Part shown: in pieces, positions 53,778-62,413 of the stretch
How positions within the stretch are numbered: position 1 is the first letter of the stretch
Layout: each line of letters opens with the position of its first letter
Source: GCA-002727735 sp036159515
GTDB taxonomy: Bacteria > Bacteroidota > Bacteroidia > Flavobacteriales_D > Parvicellaceae
Direction: 5' to 3'
Assembly: GCA_036159515.1 (NCBI GenBank)
Contig: JAYYEV010000043.1
Span: forward strand, 1-64,000
DNA: 64,000 bases
Notes under the pieces: generated by a model
The model's input: the letters and a program-made list of their open reading frames with translations, nothing else
What the model was told of the DNA's origin: nothing
Database searches by the model: none
Made by a program: the position numbers and the translations under genes

Positions 53778-53987
53778 TTATCTATTAACCATCTTCTTTC
53801 TAATTAAAGAAAGAAGTAAAATACCTGCCCAATATACCAATAAAAGTAAGCCTACTTTTTTTAAAATAGTAACAAAAACGTTGCCGAAAAATCCTTCAAC
53901 GAAAATAATTTGATAGATTTTCAAAGCAGAAATAATGACTGTAAAAGCCCCATGAAAAAGAATTTGTTTTTTTGTTAAAAGCCCCAT
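53778..53987 (-). CDS. Small membrane protein
   Basis: A 69-residue protein with two hydrophobic helices (LFHGAFTVIISALKIYQII and GLLLLVYWAGILLLSLI) and a basic end (RKKMVNR). It is not recognised. It is divergent from the next hypothetical gene and 51 bp upstream of the crotonase gene, so it could be the first gene of that run. A short hydrophobic ORF alone is modest evidence. Confidence 0.5.
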   Translation of the reverse strand: MGLLTKKQILFHGAFTVIISALKIYQIIFVEGFFGNVFVTILKKVGLLLLVYWAGILLLSLIRKKMVNR

Positions 53988-54017
53988 TATAATTACAATT
54001 ATTATACATTTAAATGT

Positions 54018-54344
54018 ATGAATTTTGAATTAGAAAAAGCGTGGAATGATTTATTAGATTCATTTCATCTTGATAATTTAGAACGCCCCGATTTAGACTC
54101 CATTCTATTTGTCATTGGATTACAAGAGCTTAATTTTGAAATAGATAAATTAAGTAAAGATCAAAAGTTAGATGTCATTCACATTGGACTTTGTGCGATA
54201 TTCATTCCTTATGGATATTATGAAGCTGTAGGTAGAGATAGTGAAGGTTGGATTCACTTTAAATCCATCAAAAAGTTCCCCAATTTAAGTCCTGAGGATC
54301 AAGAGAATATGATTAAAGAAGCCATTTTAGATTACTACAAATAA
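54018..54344 (+). CDS. Hypothetical cytoplasmic protein
   Basis: A 108-residue acidic soluble protein with no recognised family. Conserved-looking features are the block DSILFVIGLQELNFEIDKLS, then IGLCAIFIPYGYYEAVGRDS and a C-terminal helix (SPEDQENMIKEAILDYYK). No signal peptide is seen. Its 3' end overlaps the convergent lipoprotein gene by 10 bp, and it lies 30 bp from the divergent small membrane-protein gene. Confidence 0.65.
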   Translation: MNFELEKAWNDLLDSFHLDNLERPDLDSILFVIGLQELNFEIDKLSKDQKLDVIHIGLCAIFIPYGYYEAVGRDSEGWIHFKSIKKFPNLSPEDQENMIKEAILDYYK

Positions 54345-54715
54345 ATGGTTTTTTCTGTAGTCGCTCTTTCTTCAATTTGTACGACTCCAACAAACACATT
54401 ATTAACTTCAATGTCAAGAACAGCAAAACCAGCTTGACCATCTTTATAATATGAAGAAAAATCAAAATTAACTACGCCTTCATCGGACGTGGTGTTTTGC
54501 TCGTCTACTAAGGAGGTATTTACACCAGTTGGATCGTCATAAAACAATCTAACTGTAGCACCACTTACAGGCGCGTTATTGGAATTATTTAGCACTGTAA
54601 TGGTTGCAATTGTACTTTTGGGTTTATAACAAGAATTTGAAATAAAAAATACAATCAATAAAATGACATATTTGGCCCAATTTGTGCTAATGTTTGAATA
54701 ATTTTCTCTAATCAT
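54335..54715 (-). CDS. Lipoprotein with carboxypeptidase-regulatory-like domain
   Basis: A 126-residue lipoprotein (lipobox ISNSC, Cys29) whose mature part is a single Ig-like/CarbopepD-type domain (ATITVLNNSNNAPVSGATVR, then DEGVVNFDFSSYYKDG). The domain suggests a surface-exposed or periplasmic binding module. No function is known. It is divergent from the cyclophilin gene, with 47 bp between the starts. Confidence 0.7.
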   Translation of the reverse strand: MIRENYSNISTNWAKYVILLIVFFISNSCYKPKSTIATITVLNNSNNAPVSGATVRLFYDDPTGVNTSLVDEQNTTSDEGVVNFDFSSYYKDGQAGFAVLDIEVNNVFVGVVQIEERATTEKTIYL

Positions 54716-54762
54716 AGAGTATTTATTTAATTTGCAATATAAATAATTTAATATTTAAATTA

Positions 54763-55605
54763 ATGAAGCACGTTTCAAAAAATAAATTTCTAGTTTTTGT
54801 ATCTACGTTGTTATTTACCATCCTTGTTTTGGGTTCTTTTTACAAGAAGGGTGATGAAGTTGAGGTAGTTATGAATACTTCAAAAGGGGAACTCATTTTA
54901 AAATTATATAATGAAACCCCGATTCACAGGGATAATTTTATTAAGCTTGTCAATAATCAGTTTTACAACGGAATATCTTTTCATAGAGTAATTAAAAACT
55001 TTATGGCTCAGGCGGGAGACCCTAATTCAAGAGATCCAAAGTATAGCGGCAGCCTTGGTAATAATAGCGAAGGGGAGACCCTCACTGCAGAAATACATCC
55101 ATCATTATTTCATAAAAAAGGAGCTTTGGCAGCAGCTAGGATGGGAGATCAAGTCAATCCCGAAAAAAGATCAAGTGGTAGTCAATTTTATTTAGTACAA
55201 GGTAAAAAGTACAATAGAAATCAACTAGCACAAATGGAAGCTAGAATAAATCAACAACAAGAAGGAAATCTTGTAGGTGCATTTTTAAAGGATACATCTA
55301 ACAGTGAATTTATGAACAGAGTTAAAGTTTGCCAACAAAACGCTTGGATGGATAGTCTTAACATCGTAATAGATGAAATCAAAACTATGGTTCTTAACGA
55401 TGTTGATAAGTTTACATTTTCAGAGGAGCATTTAAAAGCTTATGAAACTGTAGGAGGTACTCCATTTTTGGATAACGGATACACTGTTTTTGGTGAAGTA
55501 GTTAGTGGGATAGATATCATTGATTCCATTTGTATATCTCCAACACTTCCCGGAGATAAACCCAAAGACCCAATTATTATTTTATCTGTTAAAATAAATT
55601 CTTAA
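54763..55605 (+). CDS. Exported cyclophilin-type peptidyl-prolyl isomerase
   Basis: Catalyses proline cis-trans isomerisation outside the cytoplasm. The 280-residue protein has an N-terminal hydrophobic signal or anchor (FLVFVSTLLFTILVLGSFY). The cyclophilin fold has FHRVIKNFMAQAGDP (residues 73-87) and SSGSQFYLVQGK. An insert of about 85 residues (QMEARINQQQEGNLVG onward) then precedes the closing strand YTVFGEVVSGIDIID. It lies 1 bp upstream of pheS. Confidence 0.9.
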   Translation: MKHVSKNKFLVFVSTLLFTILVLGSFYKKGDEVEVVMNTSKGELILKLYNETPIHRDNFIKLVNNQFYNGISFHRVIKNFMAQAGDPNSRDPKYSGSLGNNSEGETLTAEIHPSLFHKKGALAAARMGDQVNPEKRSSGSQFYLVQGKKYNRNQLAQMEARINQQQEGNLVGAFLKDTSNSEFMNRVKVCQQNAWMDSLNIVIDEIKTMVLNDVDKFTFSEEHLKAYETVGGTPFLDNGYTVFGEVVSGIDIIDSICISPTLPGDKPKDPIIILSVKINS

Positions 55606-55606
55606 C

Positions 55607-56620
55607 ATGATTGATCAAATACACACCATTTTAGATGAGGTAAATCAATTTGAATCCTCTAATATGAAAGAGATTGAAGCATTTCGAATTTCTTACTTAG
55701 GAAAAAAAGGAAAGATAACGGCCTTGTTTCAATCGTTTAGAGACGTTCCTGTAGAGGAAAAGAAAGAGTTTGGTCAAAAACTAAATGTGTTAAAAAACAC
55801 AGCAACGGACAAGGTAAATACATTAAAGCAAAATGCAAATAAGGGAAAAAAATCCAAAACAAATATGGATTATTCACTAACTCCACAGCCCACTAATTTG
55901 GGGTCTAGGCATCCTATTTCCATTATTCGTGAACAAATCATAAGTATATTTTCTCAAATAGGATTTTCTGTTTCTGAGGGACCTGAGATAGAAGACGATT
56001 GGCATAATTTCACGGCTCTAAATTTTCCAGAAGAACACCCTGCTCGTGATATGCAAGATACATTCTTTATTAGTGAGGACATCGCTCTTAGGACACATAC
56101 GTCTTCCGTTCAAGTTAGGGTTATGGAAAGTCAAAAGCCTCCTATACGTACTATTTCACCGGGAAGAGTGTATAGAAATGAAGCCATTTCGGCGAGAGCA
56201 CATTGCTTTTTTCATCAGATTGAAGGTCTTTACATAGATGAAGATGTTTCATTTGCAGATATGAAACAAACATTACTTTTTTTTACAAAAGCGATGTTCG
56301 GTGAACAAACGAAAATTAGACTTAGACCATCCTATTTCCCATTTACTGAGCCTTCAGCAGAGTTAGATGTGTCATGTACCATTTGTAAAGGTAAAGGGTG
56401 TAATGTATGTAAGTATTCAGGTTGGCTTGAAATTATGGGATGTGGCATGGTTGATCCTAACGTATTAGAAAACTGCAATATCGATTCAAAAAAGTATACT
56501 GGTTTTGCATTTGGAATGGGAATTGAACGTATTGCTCAACTTATTTATGAAGTAAATGATCTTAGATTATATTCCGAAAATGACTTAAGATTTTTAAGCC
56601 AGTTTAAATCCGCAAACTAA
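55607..56620 (+). CDS. pheS: Phenylalanine-tRNA ligase alpha subunit
   Basis: The catalytic subunit of PheRS, 337 residues. There is an N-terminal coiled coil (residues 1-90), then class II catalytic motifs: motif 2 around RTISPGRVYRNEAISARAH with HCFFHQIEG, and motif 3 GFAFGMGIERIAQLIY. The Cys pairs in TICKGKGCNVCKYSG are a variable insert. pheT is on the opposite strand 18 kb away, not adjacent as in enterobacteria. It follows the cyclophilin gene by 1 bp. Confidence 0.96.
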   Translation: MIDQIHTILDEVNQFESSNMKEIEAFRISYLGKKGKITALFQSFRDVPVEEKKEFGQKLNVLKNTATDKVNTLKQNANKGKKSKTNMDYSLTPQPTNLGSRHPISIIREQIISIFSQIGFSVSEGPEIEDDWHNFTALNFPEEHPARDMQDTFFISEDIALRTHTSSVQVRVMESQKPPIRTISPGRVYRNEAISARAHCFFHQIEGLYIDEDVSFADMKQTLLFFTKAMFGEQTKIRLRPSYFPFTEPSAELDVSCTICKGKGCNVCKYSGWLEIMGCGMVDPNVLENCNIDSKKYTGFAFGMGIERIAQLIYEVNDLRLYSENDLRFLSQFKSAN

Positions 56621-56808
56621 CGTTGAGAATTATCCTTTTCATGGATAAAGGCGGAGTTGGAAATACGAAAAATCTTTACAATCACAACAAATGATATCTT
56701 TGATTATCTATCCACATTTTTGCCTTCGAATTTCAAGAACTATTTATCAATAAATAAAAAGCGTTAGTTTTCGTTCTAACATCCCATCTTGTTCTGATCA
56801 AATAAAAT
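56621..56808. other. Intergenic stretch between pheS and a convergent gene, with inverted repeats
   Basis: No ORF or promoter of note. Two features are visible: a perfect 9-bp inverted repeat (AAACTAACG at 56614-56622 and CGTTAGTTT at 56762-56770) bounding 139 bp, and a 6-bp stem TTATCC/GGATAA with a 7-base loop (56630-56648) that lacks a T-tract. I do not see a clear terminator. Confidence 0.5.
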
Positions 56809-57168
56809 TTACTCTGATTTTTTAAGCAAATATTTATATATGGTCTGTTCACCAGATTGAGTAACGGTTTGCTCAACATAATTCCATCCATTCTGATTCA
56901 TAAAGTTAAGAGCATGAACATTACTGTTGAAGGACACAACTTTTTTATTTTCGTTCATTATATTTTGTCTTTTCATAGACCATTTCTGCCCGTAGTCGAC
57001 ATAAACTTTAACTTTTGTTGGATTAACTAATCTCGCAGAAATGCTAAGCTCACAATATTCAATATCTAATTTATTAATGTCTGTATCATTAACTAAAACG
57101 TGTTGTGCATTATAGGAACTTATGCAAAAGAAAAGGGCAGCACTTGCCAATAAATTAATTTTTCTCAT
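56809..57168 (-). CDS. Small exported protein of unknown function
   Basis: A 119-residue protein with a signal peptide (LLASAALFFCISSYNAQ). A single small domain follows, with features LDIEYCELSISARLVNPTKV and the C-terminal NGWNYVEQTVTQSGEQTIYK. No family is recognised. It stands alone between pheS and the M42 gene, with more than 180 bp on each side. The function is unknown. Confidence 0.6.
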   Translation of the reverse strand: MRKINLLASAALFFCISSYNAQHVLVNDTDINKLDIEYCELSISARLVNPTKVKVYVDYGQKWSMKRQNIMNENKKVVSFNSNVHALNFMNQNGWNYVEQTVTQSGEQTIYKYLLKKSE

Positions 57169-57350
57169 AGTATGAAATTTTAATATTTACATAATATTAT
57201 TAAAATTAATTGAGTAATTATATTTCAAACCATTGTATTTAAATACATAAAAAGCAGAAAATCTTAGAAATAAGCTGATCTAAAAAAAATTAGTTTCAAA
57301 AATTCTGCTAATTATGAAACTGGATTATTAAATATACTATTGAATCAAAG
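57169..57350. other. AT-rich intergenic stretch
   Basis: No ORF. A loose inverted repeat AGCAGAA/TTCTGCT (57253-57259 and 57303-57309) and a second, AGTTTCA/TGAAACT (57292-57298 and 57314-57320), are present without a T-tract. I see no clear promoter or terminator. Confidence 0.4.
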
Positions 57351-58400
57351 TTAGATTTTAAAATTCCAACTGTAGCTGTCTAAATCATTAAGACAATGTT
57401 GTATGAGTTCAATGCAATTAGATACATCTTTTTTATGAACCATTTCTATTACTTGATGGATATGTCTTGTAGGAATAGAAAAAGCGCCAGCAATGGAGCC
57501 TCCAGGTGTCATTCTTTGAATATTGGCTGTATCTGTCCCGCCTGCTGTTAAAATTTCATGCTGCCAATTTATTTTATTTTTATCTGCTGTATTCTGCATG
57601 AAATTCACCATTCTAGAATCGCAAATAGTACTTCCATCGAGAATTTTGATGGCTACTCCACTTCCTAAAGACGTAATTTTCTCATGTTCTGCCGCGCCAG
57701 GTACATCGTAGGCAATAGTGGTATCTAGACCAAAACCAAAGTCAGGTTTTATTTTTTGTGTAGCTACTTGTGCCCCTCTTATCCCTACTTCTTCTTGAAC
57801 AGTAAATACAGCATACGTATCAAATGCAGGGTTAGTTAATCTTTTAATCGTTTCTATTAAAATGAAAACGGCTATTCTATTGTCAAGGCTCTTACAATTC
57901 ACACAATCTCCCATTTCAATAAATTCCCTCTCTCTTGTTATTGGGTTGCCAATGGATATAATCTTAGCTACCTCTTTTTTAGGCAGACCGAGATCTATAT
58001 AGTAGTCTGTAATCTTGGGGACCTTATTTTTTTCTTCAGGGGTCATTACATGAATTGGCTTTGATCCCATAACTCCAATGATGTCTTTTTTCCCGTGAAC
58101 AATGACACGCTGAGATGTCAATGTTTTAGGATCGAATCCGCCAAGTGTGTGAAATTTGAGAAATCCATTAGTATCAATATGAGTGACGATAAATCCAATT
58201 TCATCCATGTGCGCACCAATCATCACTCTCTTTTTATTGCTTTTTCCTTTTTTGAGCACTATTACGTTACCCATATTATCTAACTCAATGTTATCAGCAA
58301 AATCTTTGATTTCAGAAATGACTAATGATCTTACTCTATCTTCAAAACCAGGAGCACCTGGAGTCTCACAAATGTTTTTTAATAATGTTGTATTAATCAT
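57351..58400 (-). CDS. M42 family aminopeptidase
   Basis: A cytoplasmic dinuclear metallo-aminopeptidase of the M42 (glutamyl aminopeptidase/TET) family, 349 residues. Metal-site residues are seen in VMIGAHMDEIGFIV, KSLDNRIAVF, the Glu pair TVQEEVGIRGA, LDTTIAYDVPG and the C-terminal IPTRHIHQVIE. TAGGTDTANIQ is a family block. It probably completes peptide degradation. It follows pyk, with starts spaced by 2 bp. Confidence 0.93.
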   Translation of the reverse strand: MINTTLLKNICETPGAPGFEDRVRSLVISEIKDFADNIELDNMGNVIVLKKGKSNKKRVMIGAHMDEIGFIVTHIDTNGFLKFHTLGGFDPKTLTSQRVIVHGKKDIIGVMGSKPIHVMTPEEKNKVPKITDYYIDLGLPKKEVAKIISIGNPITREREFIEMGDCVNCKSLDNRIAVFILIETIKRLTNPAFDTYAVFTVQEEVGIRGAQVATQKIKPDFGFGLDTTIAYDVPGAAEHEKITSLGSGVAIKILDGSTICDSRMVNFMQNTADKNKINWQHEILTAGGTDTANIQRMTPGGSIAGAFSIPTRHIHQVIEMVHKKDVSNCIELIQHCLNDLDSYSWNFKI

Positions 58401-58402
58401 AG

Positions 58403-59827
58403 TTATTCTATGTAGCTTAATTTGAGCATGTTTGTTTTTCCTCCCTCACCAAGAGGCATGCTAGCTGTATTTATAATTAAGTCTCCACTTTCAACTAATT
58501 GTTGTTTCTTGAGTAAATGATGAATATCAGCTATAGTGTGATCTGTACTTATGGTTTTGTCGTAATAAAAGGTCATTACCCCCCAAACTAAGGATAAAGT
58601 ACTAAGTAGTTTCTTATTACTGGAGAAAACAAATATAGATGACTGAGGTCTTTGACTTGAAATTTTGTAAGATGTGTATCCAGAATGAGTCATGGTAATA
58701 ATAGCTTTTGCACTTACCCGTTGAGCTAATCTACAAGCGTTAAAGCAGATGGAATCGGTAATAAATCTTTCGTGATTCTTTTTGGGCATTGTTTCCTTTA
58801 TAAAAAGCTCAGTGTATTTTTTTTCTACTTCCTGTATAATTCTTGACATGATTTTAACAACTTCTACGGGATGTTTTCCTACAGATGTCTCACCACTTAG
58901 CATGACGGCATCTACTCCATCCATTACAGCATTAGCCACATCATTAACTTCCGCACGATTTGGCGTAATGTTATCCATCATGCTTTCCATCATTTGAGTG
59001 GCAATAATTACTGGTTTGGCCATTTCTTTAGCTTTTTGAGCAATTTTCTTTTGGATTAAAGGAACATTTTCTAGAGGAATTTCGACACCTAAATCTCCTC
59101 TAGCAACCATTACGGCATCGGTTTCCTGCATTATTCCGTCTAAATCTTCAACTGCTTCTGGTTTTTCAATTTTAGCAATTATTTTGGCGTTTCCATTCAT
59201 ACTTGCTATAAGGTGCCTTAACTCTATTATTTCCCTAGCTGATCTCACAAATGAAAATCCAACCCAATCTACTTCTTGCGAAAGAGCTACTTCAAGATCT
59301 GCTTTATCTTTTGCGGTTAAACTTGAAGTTGAAATTTTAGTATTGGGGAGATTAACTCCCTTTCTAGAAAATAAGATACCCCCAGCAATTACCTCTGTAA
59401 TTATTTCATCTTTTTGGTTGGTCTTCTTTACTTCAAGAAGAATTTTACCATCATCCAACAGAATTTTTTCTCCTTTATTCACATCAAAAGGCAATTGGCT
59501 ATAATTCACAAATGCAGATTTTCCTTTAGGAGTTTGATCACCAGTATATAGGGTGAAATCATCTTTTTTTTCTAAAAGCAATCCTTCAGCAGGCATATCT
59601 CCAATTCTAATTTTAGGACCTTGTAAGTCAGCAAGTAATGCCGAATGAGTTTCTAACTTTTTATCTACTTCTCTTATTAATGCAATAGCTTTAATATGAT
59701 CTTCGTGGCTGCCATGAGAGAAATTGATTCTGAAAACATTCACACCCTGCTTTATCATATTTTCTATAATCTCCTTTGAATTAGTGGAAGGACCCACGGT
59801 GGCCACTATTTTCGTTCTTTTATTCAT
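58403..59827 (-). CDS. pyk: Pyruvate kinase
   Basis: The final glycolytic step, making pyruvate and ATP from phosphoenolpyruvate. At 474 residues it is family length. The N-terminal RTKIVATVGPSTNS and the PEP/Mg-site KIIAKIEKPEAVEDLDGI are visible, with MVARGDLGVEIP and the signature ATQMMESMMDNITPNRAEVN. The C-terminal allosteric domain is present (residues 350-474). It is preceded by an IPExxxVDY gene, 1 bp apart, and followed by the M42 gene. Confidence 0.97.
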   Translation of the reverse strand: MNKRTKIVATVGPSTNSKEIIENMIKQGVNVFRINFSHGSHEDHIKAIALIREVDKKLETHSALLADLQGPKIRIGDMPAEGLLLEKKDDFTLYTGDQTPKGKSAFVNYSQLPFDVNKGEKILLDDGKILLEVKKTNQKDEIITEVIAGGILFSRKGVNLPNTKISTSSLTAKDKADLEVALSQEVDWVGFSFVRSAREIIELRHLIASMNGNAKIIAKIEKPEAVEDLDGIMQETDAVMVARGDLGVEIPLENVPLIQKKIAQKAKEMAKPVIIATQMMESMMDNITPNRAEVNDVANAVMDGVDAVMLSGETSVGKHPVEVVKIMSRIIQEVEKKYTELFIKETMPKKNHERFITDSICFNACRLAQRVSAKAIITMTHSGYTSYKISSQRPQSSIFVFSSNKKLLSTLSLVWGVMTFYYDKTISTDHTIADIHHLLKKQQLVESGDLIINTASMPLGEGGKTNMLKLSYIE

Positions 59828-59828
59828 G

Positions 59829-60248
59829 TTAAAAAATTAAATTTTTTTTGGATTGAAGAATAGACACATCAACCTTGTTTACTGCGAGAACAAATGGGAT
59901 ATCTTTGAGTTTGTCAATGACATCATTAGAACTCATTAGATCGCTTGATTTAATCATAAGAAAGAAATCAACATGTTTCTGCTCTTCGATTAAATGATAA
60001 TTTTCATATTTATTTCCTATTAAATAATACGTTTCGAGAACATCATCACGTTCAAATTTAAATACAGGAAATTGACTATTTTGTTTTTCTTGTTGATTAA
60101 AAATAACTTCAATATTTTCTGCTGTTCTTTCTAATGAAAGACCTAATAAATTATTTATTGCCCAACAAATCCTGTAATCTTTTTCATGGCTTGATATTCC
60201 ATAAAGATCAAAATCATATTCGTATTCCTCCTCTAAATGATATTTCAT
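59829..60248 (-). CDS. IPExxxVDY family protein
   Basis: A 139-residue cytoplasmic protein of a Bacteroidota family named after a C-terminal motif. Here the corresponding region reads IPFVLAVNKVDVS, a divergent form. The N-terminal block YDFDLYGISSHEKDYRICW and the aromatic centre ENYHLIEEQKHVDFFL match the family pattern. It lies directly before pyk in many relatives, as it does here. The function is unknown. Confidence 0.78.
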   Translation of the reverse strand: MKYHLEEEYEYDFDLYGISSHEKDYRICWAINNLLGLSLERTAENIEVIFNQQEKQNSQFPVFKFERDDVLETYYLIGNKYENYHLIEEQKHVDFFLMIKSSDLMSSNDVIDKLKDIPFVLAVNKVDVSILQSKKNLIF

Positions 60249-60346
60249 TCAAATAAATGTATCCTAATTTAACCTAAAAATAGTAGTAAAGATTATTAGA
60301 TATACATAATTGATTGTGAACTTAACGTTTAATTAATGAAAGGGAT

Positions 60347-61759
60347 TTACATATTTAAAATGTATTGACTTGCACTATACAGTAAATCTTCGTTGAAAGC
60401 ATTGCTCATAAGTTGCACACCAAAGGGTAAATTGTTGGAGTGTTGACCCATTGGTAACGAAATAGCCGGAAGGCCAACTATGTTTGCATGAACTGTAAAA
60501 ATGTCCTGCAAATACATTTGGATAGGGTCATTTATTTCACCTATTTTGAAAGCAGTAGTTGGTGTAGTTGGAAAAAGCAAAATATCGTTCTCTGTTAACA
60601 TTTGCTCAGTTTCTTCCTTAATTAATCTTCTTACTTTTTGAGCCTTTGTAAAATAGGCATCATAATAACCAGAACTCAAGACAAAATTCCCCAACATTAT
60701 TCTTCTTTTAACCTCTAAGCCAAAACCTTCTGTTCGGCTAAGTTCATACGTGGAGTTTATGTCATTTGCGTTTTCACTTCTGTAGCCAAAATGAGCTCCA
60801 TCGTATCGTGCTAGGTTAGATGATGCTTCAGCTGTAGTTAAAACATAATAACAAGGAACAAGATGTTTTACAAATGGGAAATTGATATAGTTAATTTGAT
60901 GCCCATCCCTTTTTAATTTTTGAATGATGGAATCAGTTTGTGTTTTGATTTCAGGGTCAAGGCTTTTAAAGTGAAGGTAATCTTTGGGGATACCTACAGT
61001 CATTTTTTTGCTAAGTGGATCAATTTTCTTTTGATGGGTTTTTGTATTAGCTATTGTGCTATCAAATTCATCTTTTCCGCTCATGATATGAGTCAACAAA
61101 CAAGCATCTTGAATTTGATTGGTAAATACACCAATTTGGTCAAAACTTGAGGCATATGCTAACAACCCATTTCTTGAAATTCTGCCATATGATGGTTTCA
61201 TACCAATAACCCCACAAAATGATGCGGGTTGCCGAATAGAACCACCAGTGTCTGAACCTAATGATGCCATACACAATCCTTCTGCAACAGCTACGGCTGA
61301 ACCCCCAGAAGAGCCACCAGGAACCCTAGTTTCGTCTAAATGATGCTTTACTGGACCATAATAACTATTTTCATTGGAGCTCCCCATAGCAAATTCATCA
61401 CAATTTAACCTACCAATGATAATGGCATCTTCTTTTAAAAGTCGTTGTACAGCGGTGGCATTAAACACAGAATTAAAGCCATTCAAAATTTTAGATGATG
61501 CAGTAACTTCATGATTTTTATAGCAAATATTATCTTTAATGCCGATAATCATACCTGCTAGAGCACCTTGATTTTTGTCCTTGATTTTATCGTTAATTTC
61601 AGCAGCTTTTTTTAGTGCACTGTCCTTAAAAATTTCAATAAATGCATTTGTACTAGAATGCTCTATCTTTTGGAAATAATGCTTGCAGACGTCTGCAAGA
61701 TCTAACTTACCTTGAACTAAAAGTTGATTAATTTCTGAAAAAGAAGAAGGAAGATTCAA
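60347..61759 (-). CDS. gatA: Asp/Glu-tRNA amidotransferase subunit A
   Basis: Releases ammonia from glutamine for the GatCAB transamidation of Glu-tRNA-Gln or Asp-tRNA-Asn. The 470-residue amidase-signature enzyme has the Ser-cisSer-Lys triad Lys75 (GIKDNICY), Ser150 (PGGSSGGSAVAVAEG) and Ser174 (GSDTGGSIRQPASF), with family spacing 75 and 24. gatB and gatC are not in the window. It is 6 bp after tatA in the same direction. Confidence 0.95.
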   Translation of the reverse strand: MNLPSSFSEINQLLVQGKLDLADVCKHYFQKIEHSSTNAFIEIFKDSALKKAAEINDKIKDKNQGALAGMIIGIKDNICYKNHEVTASSKILNGFNSVFNATAVQRLLKEDAIIIGRLNCDEFAMGSSNENSYYGPVKHHLDETRVPGGSSGGSAVAVAEGLCMASLGSDTGGSIRQPASFCGVIGMKPSYGRISRNGLLAYASSFDQIGVFTNQIQDACLLTHIMSGKDEFDSTIANTKTHQKKIDPLSKKMTVGIPKDYLHFKSLDPEIKTQTDSIIQKLKRDGHQINYINFPFVKHLVPCYYVLTTAEASSNLARYDGAHFGYRSENANDINSTYELSRTEGFGLEVKRRIMLGNFVLSSGYYDAYFTKAQKVRRLIKEETEQMLTENDILLFPTTPTTAFKIGEINDPIQMYLQDIFTVHANIVGLPAISLPMGQHSNNLPFGVQLMSNAFNEDLLYSASQYILNM

Positions 61760-61765
61760 GACAAT

Positions 61766-61951
61766 TTATGCTTTTTTATCCGCATCGCTTTCATCCTTAT
61801 TTGTAGCGTCTTTAAATTCTTTAACGCCTTTACCTAATCCGCGCATTAGTTCAGGTATTTTTTTACCACCAAAAAGGAGCAGAACCACAATAACAATGAG
61901 CACAATACCCCAGGGCCCCATTTTTTGAACGAATAAAAACATGTTTTCCAT
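61766..61951 (-). CDS. tatA: Twin-arginine translocase TatA/TatE-type protein
   Basis: Forms the Tat export pore with TatC. The 61-residue protein has one N-terminal transmembrane helix (GIVLIVIVVLLLFG), a hinge GGKKIPELMRGLG, the amphipathic helix KGVKEFKDATN and an acidic tail (DESDADKK). tatC is not in the window. It lies 21 bp after a secreted-protein gene and 6 bp before gatA. Confidence 0.93.
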   Translation of the reverse strand: MENMFLFVQKMGPWGIVLIVIVVLLLFGGKKIPELMRGLGKGVKEFKDATNKDESDADKKA

Positions 61952-61972
61952 GCGACAAATGTATTAAAAAAT

Positions 61973-62413
61973 TTAAAGTCTAAAACCAGTTATAGCAGAA
62001 ACACAACCTGATATTTCTTCTTTTTCTTCAGCTTCACCTTCATTACTATTTGCAGATGATTTAGGAATGATCAAGGAAATTATAAGTTGTTGAGTTGTAG
62101 ATACTCTAAAATCAAAGTTCTTAATTTCTTCACCATGGTTATCAAAATATAATTGTCGCTTTGCGTTTCGGATGGTAAATTGAATATTTCCAAGTGATTC
62201 ATCAGCACAAACAGCTATACGATAATGTTGACCTTTGTAGAAAGTGGCTATAAATTGGTGCTTTTCACCGGGTTTTAACTCACTGGTATTTGACTCACCT
62301 GTGGCTACGTAATTCCCCAGAAGCTTTTTACAATATTCTTTCGCAAAACCGCGACATTGAGCATTTGAATTTGAAATAACAAATAGGCTGAATAGGATGA
62401 TTATAAGTCTCAT
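61973..62413 (-). CDS. Exported protein of unknown function
   Basis: A 146-residue protein with a signal peptide (IIILFSLFVISNSNAQ). The mature part has several Cys (CRGFAKEYC, AVCADES, SGCVSAI) and a beta-sandwich-like core (HYRIAVCADESLGNIQFTIR). Glu-rich GEAEEKEE interrupts its end. No family is recognised. It overlaps the lipoprotein gene upstream by 4 bp (ATGA), and tatA follows. Confidence 0.65.
   Translation of the reverse strand: MRLIIILFSLFVISNSNAQCRGFAKEYCKKLLGNYVATGESNTSELKPGEKHQFIATFYKGQHYRIAVCADESLGNIQFTIRNAKRQLYFDNHGEEIKNFDFRVSTTQQLIISLIIPKSSANSNEGEAEEKEEISGCVSAITGFRL

Noticed and set aside
56614..56770. Integron attC-like site
   Set aside because: The 9-bp arms fail the RYYYAAC and GTTRRRY consensus by one base each. 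There is no internal L-box complementarity, and no integrase or cassette array is present.
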